Shown piece by piece: positions 9,115 through 19,498 of a stretch of DNA of 45,129 bases. The notes below the pieces were generated by a model. It saw nothing but the letters and a program-made list of their open reading frames with translations. It was not told where the DNA came from and made no database searches. How positions within the stretch are numbered: position 1 is the first letter of the stretch; each line of letters opens with the position of its first letter. Source of the DNA: Nemertoderma westbladi (taxonomy: Eukaryota > Xenacoelomorpha > Nemertodermatida > Nemertodermatidae); contig JAUCBJ010008625.1 of NCBI GenBank assembly GCA_032718475.1, forward strand, positions 1 through 45,129, given 5' to 3'. The translations under genes and the position numbers were made by a program.

Positions 9115-9833
9115 TGACGGCAAGTCAACAATAGTACCGTAGGCTACTGTTGGCTTCTATATTACCGGTATATACTTTATGTGCGTTCGATTTATGAAAT
9201 TTTTTTAAAACTTTTTCAGTAATGTTAGGGTTCGATTAATTTTTGGTTAGGTTTGTGTTAGTGATTTTTGGGGTGTGATCAGTGTTGGGTTAGTCTGGTT
9301 ATTTTATACATTTAACCACTATTTCCCACTCTCCCTGCCCACAAAACCTTTGTCCACAGACCTATTATTAATTGTAGTACAACCTTATCCAAACGCTAGC
9401 CAACCTCTAACCCAATTTAAATCAAACAAACCTAAACCAACCCTAGCTAGAACATTCCTGATCCAACCACAACCAAAACAACTCTTACCTAATCTACCCT
9501 GAACCCAACCCTAACCCAAATCCTAATTACTAATCCCAGCCCCGAACCAAGATATAATAATTTTCACCATGTCACTTGAAAACACACCTCTAGGAGAGAG
9601 ATACGTAATTTGATTAGATTAGCATAGCATACTAGGTACTCAGCACTGCCAATTACATTCTCTAAAGGTAATTCCATACGAGTTGAGTATGTCTCGTAAG
9701 GGTATGCGCCATCGGAAATCCATAACGCTCTTGGTGCGCTCTGTTTTAGTTGAGAATATAATTATTTTACCTGGACTGGGAATATTTTAGATAAGATAAC
9801 GTTCAATTACATTGCGTAGAGTTATCATGGAAC
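9115..9833. repeat. GGTTAG/CCTAA-rich block and unit junction (U1/U2)
   Basis: No gene. Contains GTTAGGGTTCG...GGTTAGGTTTGTGTTAG (9225-9262), then about 120 bp later a C/A-rich degenerate series of CCTAACC-like words (9400-9530), roughly complementary to the first part. The remainder (9541-9833) is conserved AT-rich leader of the next 60-codon ORF. Telomere-like words are irregular, so this is not a true telomere array. Confidence 0.5.
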
Positions 9834-10016
9834 ATGAGTGGAGGAAGAGCAGAGGATTTCATTAGGATTACCGGATTCATAGCATCTATTCATTCCATCG
9901 ACCTGCGCACTCCTCCCAAAATCCAGTTGTCACACTACATGATCACTGAATTTTTCCACAATGTCTCATTATATTCCCGAACTTTCCACATGATGAAGCA
10001 GGGAAAAAGTTTATGA
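9834..10016 (+). CDS. Conserved 60-codon ORF (U2 copy)
   Basis: Intact. Its protein sequence is the same as the U1 copy except for silent changes. AATAAA lies downstream at 10092-10097. Unknown function; it may not be a real gene. Confidence 0.3.
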   Translation: MSGGRAEDFIRITGFIASIHSIDLRTPPKIQLSHYMITEFFHNVSLYSRTFHMMKQGKSL

Positions 10017-11520
10017 ATTTTTTCATCATTCTTTATTTTTTCCAAAGTGGATTTTACAAGTATATAAATTTTAACTATTTATTGTATGGTAAATAAAGTA
10101 TGCTTAATTAACCGCTCGTCCTGAGATCATTTATTGATTGAGCGAGTGCAACAAACGAGGTCAATAAGAAAGATAGAGGAACGATAAGGTCAATTAAATA
10201 TTTTCTATACTGTACAATATGTAATATTATTGTTATAATGTCATGTGTTTTGTTATCAAGGTATGTTGATAATTCTAAGTATTTTGACTACTGGACTGGA
10301 GGTGAAACTGAGCTTTAGTATGGGTACAGCAGCCGCTTACACTGCAGTAAGCACACAAGTAGTATGTATTATATCTTACTGGGGGTAAGTTATGTATATT
10401 TAATTTGCCACTGCCCCAAGGTCGAGTGATAACTTATGTCATACAGAATGATGGTGCATCTGTGGAGCTTGACTACATTGTACCAGAACCGAGGCATGCT
10501 GCAATTGCAACTTGGGAATCTGTGAGTTTCAGTCCAAGCCACCTGATGAGATAGATGTGATGCATGATCATAGAGGGCATTGAGCTGGGCTGGGCAATAT
10601 CCAGTTGCGTAGTGACATTTGCCATGCATTGTAAGTGGAGAACGACTCCCTCAAATAGTTTTTAGTGTTGGAAACTGAGGATATTAGCCCATTGAGGCGA
10701 CAATGCGATGGCTGATCAGATTGGAACTCAACCGATGGTTAACTATACGAGCTGGTTGATGATGCACCTGGGCCCAAGCCAAGTCAATAACCCAATTGTG
10801 AACACTCATACTGGACTCCTCAGACTCGGTGCTGAGGAATAAGAACCGACTATTCCTCTTTACAGAGTTTCCAAACAGTTGTGGCATGCCGGATAACCTT
10901 GCTGGAAATCCTTGTTGGAGCGTCTCCTCAACCAGTCTATAGGATGGTATTCTGGCATACCGAGTTGATTATGTTGTTGAATCTTCAGCAACACGGTTCC
11001 CTGCTCATTATCTTCCAATATGATTTTTTACCTCCCACTGAGTCGCATAGCCGAGCCCGCTCACTACATATCATCGTGATTCCCCATGACATCTGGGGTC
11101 AGAAGCAGCAGGACATTGCCCACCTAATTGTGTTCACCCCACACTCCTCTGCAAATTTATTACTAATTAACATTTGAACTACTTAACAATACATATCACA
11201 CATCCGTCCCCCCTCAGCTAAAGTTAATATCGGTAATATTATATTATAATATTATACGGTAATATTGAATAACTTAATAACTTATATTTGCTTCTGAGAG
11301 ATGAACACAGTTAATAAATGGTCAAACACATATCTCATTTGCAATTCGATTACTGTCTTCGCAGTGGTGTTGAAGTAGTTGTGTAGTAGTTGTGGGTAAT
11401 ACTCGGAATATAATAATGTTCAATATCAATCAGCTGTCTAATAAGGGCCAATAAACAGACAACAATTAATGAAATTGACTGTGTGGTGCTAATTCAATTT
11501 GGATGAAACAGTCGAGGAGA
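10017..11520. repeat. Conserved intermediate block (U2)
   Basis: Includes the version without the LINE relic (GTATTTTGACTACTGG from 10278), the GCTTACACTGCAGTAAGC palindrome (10336-10353), the 98-codon ORF (10881-11177) and minus-strand open stretches of 67-79 codons (10390-10629, 10684-10887), none recognised. It ends in the AT palindromic segment near 11230-11265. At 11520 GAGGAGAACA runs straight into TATTGCCG, the uninterrupted version of the U1 insertion site. Confidence 0.4.
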
Positions 11521-11857
11521 ACATATTGCCGTAATATAATGTCAATCATGGAGAGTATCCACTATATAGTCTGAATTAATATAAAAAGCTTTAGTGGAAC
11601 TAAGCGAATAAGGACAAATATATTTTAAAATTAATTAATGGTGATGAAACACATCATCATCAACACTGCATCTTGACAATCCAATTCATGACAATTTCTG
11701 TATTATTTGTTTTGGTTTTTTATTAATAAAAGGAATTACTCTAATTATTTTATTTTTATTATTTTTAATTAATTATTAACTTGTGAGGCGCGTGAAGCGC
11801 GCCTGGCTTGCTAGTGGGTAACTAAAATGGTTACTATCATGAATCATTTTCAGTGAT

Positions 11858-11991
11858 GGGGGGTTAACAGGAATGGGGGGGGGGGGGGAAACAGGAATCA
11901 CTATCTGTCTGAGACGGGGTGCAACGGCACTGGCTGGGGGGGGGGGGGATGTAACAGGAACAATGGGGGGGGGGGGGGGGGTGTAACAGGA
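11858..11991 (+). repeat. G-tract minisatellite (U2)
   Basis: Shorter version of the U1 array, with the same GTAACAGGA spacers, preceded by the GGCGCG/CGCGCC hairpin at about 11787-11803. G-run lengths differ from the other units. Confidence 0.85.
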
Positions 11992-12433
11992 CAGTACCAC
12001 TTAAATACCATAAATTAGCTGTTTGTTTATTACTACAGTACCATTTATATTTTCCCTGAATACAATAGTGACTGTATTTTAGCTTAATTTTGATGCTTAT
12101 TTGGAATATTGGAAATAAACATACATGAACTCGATCTTGACCCTGCTGGGAGAACACAAACAGGTTCGGATGAATATTTTTTGCTGGGTCTAAATTTTCA
12201 CAGCACAATATGGCATTGTAATATCAAAATTCTTGATATTGACTGACTGTGATACTTCGTGATTAATATGCATATCACTATTATTATATCCGAAGAGATA
12301 AGATGTCTTTGAATATAAATTTTTATTATATATTATTAATATATATATCTTTCAATATAATTTAATGCAGCTGCGTAATGCAGTTGCAACGCAGCTGCAT
12401 TATATTATATGCAAAGATTATACATCCTGCAAG
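11992..12433. other. AT-rich spacer absent from U1
   Basis: No gene. It contains dinucleotide-like TATATATA, and a CAGCTGCGTAATGCAGTTGC repeat (about 12367-12400) resembling the LINE 3' tail. U1 has a deletion covering this and the adjacent LINE part (to about 12955). Confidence 0.45.
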
Positions 12434-13322
12434 TTACATATTACATATATAATAAAACTGTGCCTGTTTGTCAACAAAATTGCACCTCCACAACTCCCTA
12501 TCACCCATGACATTTGATAGATAATTCGCATCTTTAAGGCCAGCATACTTTATGAGGTTCTCAAGAAAGGGTTGTCCACCATGCTTATTCACTGCATGGG
12601 GCTGCCAAAGCACAAGAGTCCCCACAGGTGATCCTCACAGCGAAAGCAATGTCAAAGTGGAGGTGGTTCAGTTAGTGTCAAGCTTGGGGAGACTAATGAA
12701 ATACCTCCAATGTTGTATAGAGTCTGATTAACCCGGCGCAGCATTCTTGTGTAAGTGCTATCCAGAGATTTTGTGTCCTCTGCAGTTATGCCCAGCATGG
12801 ACTCTATCTACTATACTCTAAGAGTACTGGTACTACTACTGCCATAAATAATCGGACCTTAAGTTTCCAATGCATTCTGTGTGACTTCCAAATCCTGGAC
12901 ATACTGTTCAATGTTGCCCATGCCTACCCCTTTCGTATCCGAAAAGATCAAAAGACCAACACTAGAAGCAAGCTGCTCCAATGAACAGAGGAGCCTTTAC
13001 GCTCCCTCTAGTGATTCTGACAGTACCCGTAAGTCATAGCGAAATCTAGATAAGTAAGTCTACTTCTTGTTCCAGTAGGTGGTGTTACCCTTACATTCTC
13101 TTTATTGAGATGACCTAAGGACATTTGTAGAACATAATCAACCCCAATTATGAATATGAATGGTGTTGAATATGTGTGTCATCACACTGAAGAACCCCCT
13201 CCGCGTGATCCTATAGTTGCAATAATTTCATCAGAAATCCCATATGCTGCAAGTATGCTGAACAAACGTGGCCGGGAGACTGAGTCGAAGGACTTTTAAA
13301 TAAGTCAACATAGAGTAGCATA
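12434..13322 (-). pseudogene. Minus-strand LINE RT/C-terminal relic (U2)
   Basis: On the minus strand, high to low: LYVDLFKAFDSVSRPRLFS (near 13310), remnants of the FADD region (13100-12955), traces of the LYGSPCW segment (near 12800), then TLVLWQPHAVNKHGGQP and SNVMGDRELWRCNFVDK (12600-12450). It has many stops and frameshifts. It is more diverged than the 14998-16700 copy, so it is a separate, older insertion. It joins gypsy sequence at about 13322. Confidence 0.8.
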
Positions 13323-14971
13323 CTTTTCCATGAAATAGTGTATGGTATTTATCACTTAATGTCTTCCAAGAATTGTTTAAGTCTAATGGTGTCATCATTG
13401 GATTGGCACACATGAAAAGTTGGGATGGAAAATAAGTTGGCAAGAGACCTAGCGCAATGCAGGCGTGCCATGAAAGAATTGAGCTGATAAGATGTTCGAG
13501 TACTAAAATAGGTATCTTCATAGACTTCTTACCTAGTGAAATGAGACCAATAAATTAACCAAATGAACGCATACCTTTACCTGTAGCACCTGGAGGATGT
13601 GGTGTGGGTTGTAGTAGCTTAATGTTCCCAAAGTGCTGGTTAAATGTTGCTGATGGTAAAGCACATCAGTAAAGCATGGTAAAGCCTGTGTCAGGCAACC
13701 AGTGCAAAACCACAGGTAAATTAATGTACCCAATATTGCACCTATCCACACACTTCAATTTGAACATGGGATAAATCAGAGCCTTGTGATGTGGTATGCG
13801 TGATCAGTGTTCCAATGAGTTAGGTTGATTTTCATTACTGTATTCCGAAATATTGTCATTATAATTTTGAGGCGAAATATTCATCATATAATTTCCCCAG
13901 AAAAATCTTATGAAACAAAATACATAATACATGTTGTCGAGTGGTTGCTCCATCAAATCCTGGAAATGTGACTGCTGCTGCTGGGATGCAGAAGAGAATC
14001 TGAGTCAGCAGAAATATATTGTACATAGCATTGCTGCACAGGTTGGGGAGTGGAACGGAGTCGACACATTCTACTGTAGTGATTAGTGATTGGGATTGTG
14101 ACAATATATACAAATTATTCCTAGTGGAATTTTGGCAGCAATTATGATAAGTATAACAATTGGGATTGCCTGTGTAGGCAGCAGCATCAGACATTGGGAC
14201 ATGTGATGGAGATCTATGTGATGTGATCTAGGGCAGCCAAATCGTGGTCTTTGTAATAACAATTGCTCATGGACCTAGGTGTGTATCCAGTAGGCCTATT
14301 GAGAAATGGTCTGTGAATGGATTGAGGGTGGTATTGAAATTGAGATCTTTGACCTTGAAATTGGCTTATTTGATTAATAGAAGTACAGGTGTTAGTAGGC
14401 CTATTCTCGATTGTTGCCTTTTCATCCTTTCCTGTTTCCCCACTTTCGATCAGTTTAATTGCATCAACTAAAGATAGATCTAGGCCTTTCCTAAGCAATT
14501 TTTGCGAGCTTCAGGTGAACTGATATTCAAAATCAGTGCATCTAGAAGTCAATTGTCGTCTGGATTACCAGTTTCCTCATTATAACCGCATTTTTCGAAA
14601 ATGTTACCCATTGCAGTCAATAATCACAGAATGGGTTCATTGTCCTTCTGATGTTTGTCATTTAATTGTTTTCTAAACACCCGGTGACCTGTACCACCAT
14701 GAATATGTTTTTCAAGTTAATCAACATCATTTTTTTCAACAGCTGTCAAGCGTTTATTTAATTGCAATATTAACCATACATTATCTTGTCAGCCACTAGT
14801 AGAGGCTAACAGTGTGATATAGCGTAATTTGCGGTGAGCTGCTATATAGGTGGGATCATCTGGGCTTGCTGGGGCTGTTATACCTGACCTGCCATATCTG
14901 TTGACATATCAAACGGCCTACCAATCAATTTAACTTTGTATATCATTTGCTCTTTAGGCGGGTTTGACACT
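13323..14971 (-). pseudogene. Ty3/gypsy gag-protease relic, minus strand (U2)
   Basis: Same module as in U1: gag C-terminal LLRKGLDLSLVDAIK at about 14498-14440, the cysteine-rich patch near 14180, then a protease region in which the DTGA motif is destroyed. At about 13655-13705 a duplication-like rearrangement (AAAGCA...TAAAGCATGGTAAAG) replaces the GANM codons. Post-protease text LISSILSWHACIALGLLP lies at about 13490-13435, and a gypsy-like YHTLFHGKV precedes the LINE junction. Confidence 0.75.
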
Positions 14972-14995
14972 GTTTAACCCCTTAATGGGTTAAAC
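14972..14995. repeat. Perfect palindrome bordering LINE insertion (U2)
   Basis: Arms GTTTAACCC and GGGTTAAAC around CTTAAT. The 3' end of the LINE lies 2-3 bp further on. The U1 version has one mismatch; the U3 and U4 versions end GGGTTAAAA. Confidence 0.7.
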
Positions 14996-14997
14996 TA

Positions 14998-16700
14998 GTA
15001 CTACTCGGCATGCTGCATTGCAGCTGCATTTTTAAGGATGCTGTACCAGCTTGTCAACAAAATTGCGCCGCCACAACTCCCTATCACCCATGACAACTGC
15101 TAGATCATCCGGATCTTCAAGGCCAGTGTCCTTTAAGATGCGTTTCAAGAAAGTCATGAGCTGTCCACCATGCTTATTCACTCTATGAGGCTGCCAAATA
15201 ACAAGATTATGCACTGGCTGGTCCTCATGGCGAAAGCAATGTCCTGCAAAGCGGAGGCGATTTTGTTCTAGTGTCAAGCTTGGGGGAACCAATGAGACAC
15301 CTCCAATGTTATATATTGTCTGGTTGGAGATGTGTGCATTGTACTTGACACAATGAACCCAGCGTAGCATTCTCGTGAATGTGCCATCCATGGATTTGGT
15401 GTCCTCAGCAGTTAGAGCCCAGCATGGACTCCCATAGAGGAGTACTGGAACTACTGCTGCTCTAAATAATCGGACCTTAGTTTCCAATTAATTCTCGGTG
15501 ACTTCCAAATCCTGGAAAGAATATTCATTCAAGCCTATTCAAAAGTTAATAAAAAGACCAACACTAGAAGCAGCATGTTCTAATGAGCTGAGGAGCCATT
15601 GGGCTCCCTCTAGTGATTCTGAGAGTACTCCTAAGTCATCAGCAAAGTCTAGATCAGTTAGGTACTTGGCAGGAGTTCCTCGACTTCTGGAGCCAATAGG
15701 TGGAGTTATCATCACCCCATCATCATTATGATGATCTAAGGGCATGCGTAGAAGAACATAGTCAACCACAATTATGTATCAACCATAATTATATGTCAAC
15801 CATAATTATGTAATTATTATCATATACTGATCTGATTGCTGCAATAATTTCATCAGGAATCCCATATAATGAAAGTATGCTGAACATTACGTGAGCAAGA
15901 GACTGAATCAAAGGCCAAGAAGAAGTCAATAAAGATAACAGCCAGATGCCTGTCTTTCTTTTGGGCTTTTTTGATAACTCATAAATTATCCTTCTAAGTG
16001 CCAAAATGGGCTCCATGGTCCCACGACCTTTACGGAACCCATTCTGATTTCCACGGAGCAGTCTCTCAATGGGATCAATAGAATTCTACTGTATAGCTTT
16101 GCAGCAATCGAGATCAATGAGATTCCCCGAAAAGAACCATAGAGTGTTAGGTTGCCCTTCTTGGGAACTGGCACCAACTTATTTGTTTTCATTTCTTGTG
16201 GGACTCTTGTTGTTCGATACATGTCTACTATGATGAGATAGATGAGCTTTAAACACCACTACTCCACTGGCACGATTGGTCTTAATGCTCTTTGGGGCAG
16301 CCTTCACTTCTGCAAAGGAGATATCGCCAATGGGAATATCTGGGAATACAGACTCAAACACTTTAACTTCTATAAAGTTATCAGGCAATGCCCTGTCATT
16401 ATTGAGGAGCTTTTCAAAGTGGGCCTTCCAACCATTGATGCGATTGGCTGGTGATTCAGCCTTAACCTTAGTGGTTGGTTGGCATTTCCACCCAGTAAGC
16501 AAGTTGATCGATTTCCATGCCTACGATGATTGCTTGCTATCGTCAGAATCATTGATGGCATCAACCTGTTGGTTTATTAGCTCCTGTAGATTAACAGAGT
16601 ACTGCCTGTTCAGGGTCCTAGATGCAGCCTTAACTGCATTCTTGGCCACTGTAGTATGTTTGAGTCGGGACTCTTTCTGCGCCTTATAGAGGTCATTTCG
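14998..16700 (-). pseudogene. 5'-truncated LINE with RT core, minus strand (U2)
   Basis: A 1.7 kb non-LTR retrotransposon copy lacking its endonuclease end. From 16700 downward: linker (LYKAQKESRLK), RINGWKAHFEKLLNNDRALP, ISFAEVKAAPKSIKTNRASG (16502-16260), RT motifs PVPKKGN, RGISLISIAAKLYSRILL, QNGFRKGRGTMEPILALRR, LDFADDLGVLSES (the catalytic FADD at about 15660), then LFRAAVVPVLLYGSPCW and RLRFAGHCF up to 15032. The 3' tail ATGCAGCTGCAATGCAGC lies at about 15012-15030. Several frameshifts, including a 13-bp loss near 16078 (U2 only), break it. It is absent from U1. Confidence 0.85.
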
Positions 16701-16829
16701 GCACTTCTAAATAGCACCGTACATAATTAGAATTATCTATTATCAATTTAATTTATATGTAATTATATATAATTTCATGCAAAATATACTACCTTTAGTA
16801 TGATACCTTTATGGTTTAGCTGTTGAACA
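16701..16829 (+). promoter_or_regulatory. Putative promoter/5' leader of receptor copy 2
   Basis: Same 130-bp leader as in U1, now directly abutting the truncated 5' end of the opposite-strand LINE. TATATATAAT lies at 16764-16773. The in-frame stop and ACAATGT start context are conserved. Confidence 0.35.
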
Positions 16830-18062
16830 ATGTATATAGTTTTATTGCAAACGATTTTCTGCTTATATTATTGCATGGATTTTTCTGTTGCTAATTGGAG
16901 AGAAACATTTACCAATAATTCTAACACAACGAAATCAGATATATATCACAAGTATTATATCAATATCCTTCAAGATGATTTTGATGAAGTTCTCTATTGG
17001 TTTAATGGTTATTACAGTGTTGTAGATTTCTTCCTCGCAAAAATTCTCACACCATACATATCGATAAATAATATATTTGGGTTGGTTGGAAATATATTAA
17101 TAATTATCACGATATTTCGCGAAAAATCATTTAACACTCTGTTTTATAGAATGTTAGCTGTTAAGTCAGTTTTTGATATTCTCATATCTTTTGGATCTTT
17201 TTTAGTTCATGGCAGTAATATGGGTTGGTTCCGCAGCTCCATTACAATTGAAAAGGTCAATGGCATTACCATAAACCACTTGCATTGTTATAACGTTATT
17301 TACTGGATATTTCAGCTTTATTGGCAAATGCTAAACTGGTTTTTAAAGAATGGAAATGATATACTGATATTAATAATGGGTGTAGAACGCGTATCAGCAC
17401 TCTATTTACCAGTTTGGTATAAAAATACAAAATTGAAAAACAATAATATGATTTACTATATTGTATTACTGCTATTTATATATACAACTTGTTTTTACTG
17501 GCCTTTTGCTCTATTGTATAAGCCTGAAATTCGTTATGTTGATAGACATAGGCAATATTGGGCAATATACAATTATTGGGAAGCGCATAACATATATATC
17601 CATAGAGCTTATCAATTTCTTGATTATTTCTCTCCTATTAGAAAAAGCGTACAAGTTCTCGGAATATTAATTATCAATTGGCTTATGATTTATAAATTAA
17701 GAAAACTAAATTACGACAAACAAAATTCATCATCTGGCAAATTGGTTGCAGCAGCACGTTTGATGCTAATAAATGGGATATTGATGTGCATAAAAGATTT
17801 TCTCTACATGTTGTGGTACATAATATCCAAATATCACGACACAATTGAAGCCCAAATAGGACCAAAATCAACAATAACGGAAGTAATGCATTGGAGGAAA
17901 CTATGGCTTGGCAGTGATTACATCGCTGTATTAAGTAATTGTCTTTTTATTACTTACTGTATAGATTTTTACCTCATGTATATGTTTGTTGGTAGTTTTA
18001 GAAATGCTGTAAAGGTCAACATATTTAAACCATTAAGAAAATATTTTAAAATAAGTCGATAA
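16830..18062 (+). CDS. Divergent rhodopsin-like 7TM receptor, copy 2
   Basis: Intact 410-residue paralogue of the receptor at 6643 with the same motifs (N88, D116, E186-R187, D379-Y384). Compared with copy 1 I read ten replacements: L38I, F43Y, F90L in TM1, T178I in TM3, T211I, A220T and M229L in TM4, I272K at the TM5 start, L353M, and A361G at TM7. I noticed only one silent change (GGA to GGG in the TM1 glycine). Several changes fall in membrane segments or their outer ends, where ligand contact could be altered. Function is inferred from fold only. Confidence 0.9.
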   Translation: MYIVLLQTIFCLYYCMDFSVANWRETFTNNSNTTKSDIYHKYYINILQDDFDEVLYWFNGYYSVVDFFLAKILTPYISINNIFGLVGNILIIITIFREKSFNTLFYRMLAVKSVFDILISFGSFLVHGSNMGWFRSSITIEKVNGITINHLHCYNVIYWIFQLYWQMLNWFLKNGNDILILIMGVERVSALYLPVWYKNTKLKNNNMIYYIVLLLFIYTTCFYWPFALLYKPEIRYVDRHRQYWAIYNYWEAHNIYIHRAYQFLDYFSPIRKSVQVLGILIINWLMIYKLRKLNYDKQNSSSGKLVAAARLMLINGILMCIKDFLYMLWYIISKYHDTIEAQIGPKSTITEVMHWRKLWLGSDYIAVLSNCLFITYCIDFYLMYMFVGSFRNAVKVNIFKPLRKYFKISR

Positions 18063-18089
18063 ACATATAATAGTGAATCGAAACTGATA

Positions 18090-18353
18090 TATTTACAAAC
18101 TATTGTCTATTAGATATAAACTGGAGCCCTGTGCGGTAAAAGTTCACTTTCGGCAGTATTTGGCAACTAATATTTATTAATATTTACAAACTATTGTCTA
18201 TTAGATATAAACTGGAGCCCTGTGTGGTAAAAGTTCACTTTCGGCAGTATTTGACAACTAATATTTATTAATATTTACAAACTATTGTCTATTAGATATA
18301 AACTGGAGCCCTGTGCGGTAAAAGTTCACTTTCGGCAGTATTTCACAACTAAT
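18090..18353 (+). repeat. 91-bp VNTR downstream of receptor copy 2, three copies
   Basis: AACTATTGTC recurs at 18098, 18189 and 18280. The first copy ends TTTGGCAACTAAT and the last TTTCACAACTAAT. These two variants are also found in U4 but not in U1 or U3. Confidence 0.9.
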
Positions 18354-18864
18354 GTTTATTATTCTGTATTATTTCAACTTATAATAATTGGCGAATTGCA
18401 TATCTTTCCTTATCATTATAATTAATGTATATCCTTATTTATAATTACTATTTGTTTGCTTAAAATATTATTGGTCAAATATATTAGAATGTTTTTTTAT
18501 CCTTAATGTTTTATATGTTTTATTATATGTCTTATATGTTTTATTCAAACATTAAGTGGGGTCCCCCATTCTTCGGTTGGGGATGGGTGGTTATCAGCCA
18601 TGGGGCGATCTTAATGTCCACTGATATGGACTGCGCTTATCCTCTCCAGGTAAAATCTGTCGGGTAGAAGCTCAGATACAATAATAAACAGATCCCGTTT
18701 TTTCATTTTTTGCCTATGTAGAGGACTAAAACAGCCATTTATACTAATCACATTATTATTATTCATCAAATTATTATAATCTTCATGTGGTTTCCCCCCA
18801 GTTAGGTAAAAACTGATTAGGAATCCCATGCTACCCGCCACCACTGAAATTCTTTGAGTTTAAT
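18354..18864. other. Conserved block downstream of VNTR (U2)
   Basis: As in U1, but with an expanded TTATATGTTTTAT-type repeat at 18505-18545 and a 4-bp loss at about 18640. It contains the GGGGTCCCC palindrome near 18558. No recognised gene. Confidence 0.4.
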
Positions 18865-19258
18865 TCAGCGATCAAGATTTTCGGGTCCATGAGTCTGGAA
18901 TTTGGCCTCCGCCTGGCTGCCATCAAAGGGTCAATCGGTACGCAAGTTCACGCCGCTTTGGATGAACAGTTCGAGTATTCGCTGTTTGTGTTGTTCAGAT
19001 AACAGTCGGAGTTCCTCCACCTCGATACAGCGTTGCTGTTCATGCTGTTCTTCCCCTCTTTCCTCTACTCTACATCTATCCATCCGACTTTGGGCCACAT
19101 ATTTGTATCGTTGCGCTTCCATTTGTTGTAGAATTAATGTCAGTTCGGTTTGGCCACCACCTCGTAAAGTGGGTTTATCACAGCAATCGTCGTTCTCTTC
19201 CATGAGATACCAGTGCAAATGCTTCCATAAAGCGAGCTGTGGAGTCTTGTTCTTGATT
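18865..19258 (-). pseudogene. Gag-like N-terminal relic, minus strand (U2)
   Basis: Longest open version: 95 codons (19218-18931) reading LILQQMEAQRYKYVAQSRMD then the E/Q/R-rich EERGEEQHEQQRC segment. Probably a coiled-coil part of a retroelement gag. No start or end of a complete protein is visible. Confidence 0.45.
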
Positions 19259-19262
19259 CATG

Positions 19263-19498
19263 GATTTGATTTGGATCTCCTTTGCAGAAGTGAAGGCTGC
19301 TGCAAAGAGCATTAAGACCAATCGTGCCAGTGGAGTAGATGGTGTCCCCCCTGTGGTCTTTAAAATACCTGAGTGTTTAAAGCTCATCTATCCCATCATA
19401 GTAGACATGTACCGAACAACAATCTTTAAAATACCTGAGTGTTTAAAGCTCATCTATCCCATCATAGTAGACATGTACCGAACAACAAGAGTCTGCTG
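19263..19498 (+). pseudogene. LINE ORF2 linker scrap with 66-bp duplication (U2)
   Basis: ISFAEVKAAAKSIKTNRASG followed by two in-frame copies of FKIPECLKLIYPIIVDMYRT (TCTTTAAAAT at 19357 and 19423, period 66 bp), then RVC and stop. The duplication is shared with U3 and U4 but not U1. Confidence 0.8.

Larger units (their letters stand above)
276..9833 (+). repeat. Tandem array unit U1
   Basis: First complete unit, bounded here by successive starts of the conserved 60-codon ORF. It carries the plus-strand LINE relic (718-1405), a private 1.5 kb insertion (2425-3914), the G-tract minisatellite, the only gypsy relic with an uninterrupted DTGA protease motif, receptor copy 1 and two 91-bp VNTR copies. 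It lacks two segments present in U2-U4: the stretch equivalent to 12040-12950 and the 1.7 kb minus-strand LINE before the receptor gene. It is the most distinct unit. Confidence 0.9.

Noticed and set aside
9275-9502. 75-85 codon plus-strand ORFs in the CCTAA-rich block (also 19657, 31127, 44036)
   Set aside because: Low-complexity translation of degenerate C/A-rich repeats; not conserved in length.
9400-9535. Interstitial telomere
   Set aside because: CCTAACC-like words are irregular and interrupted; no run of perfect telomeric repeats.
16276-16689. 137-codon plus-strand ORF (also 27887, 40603)
   Set aside because: Antisense to the LINE linker region, which has clear family motifs on the minus strand.
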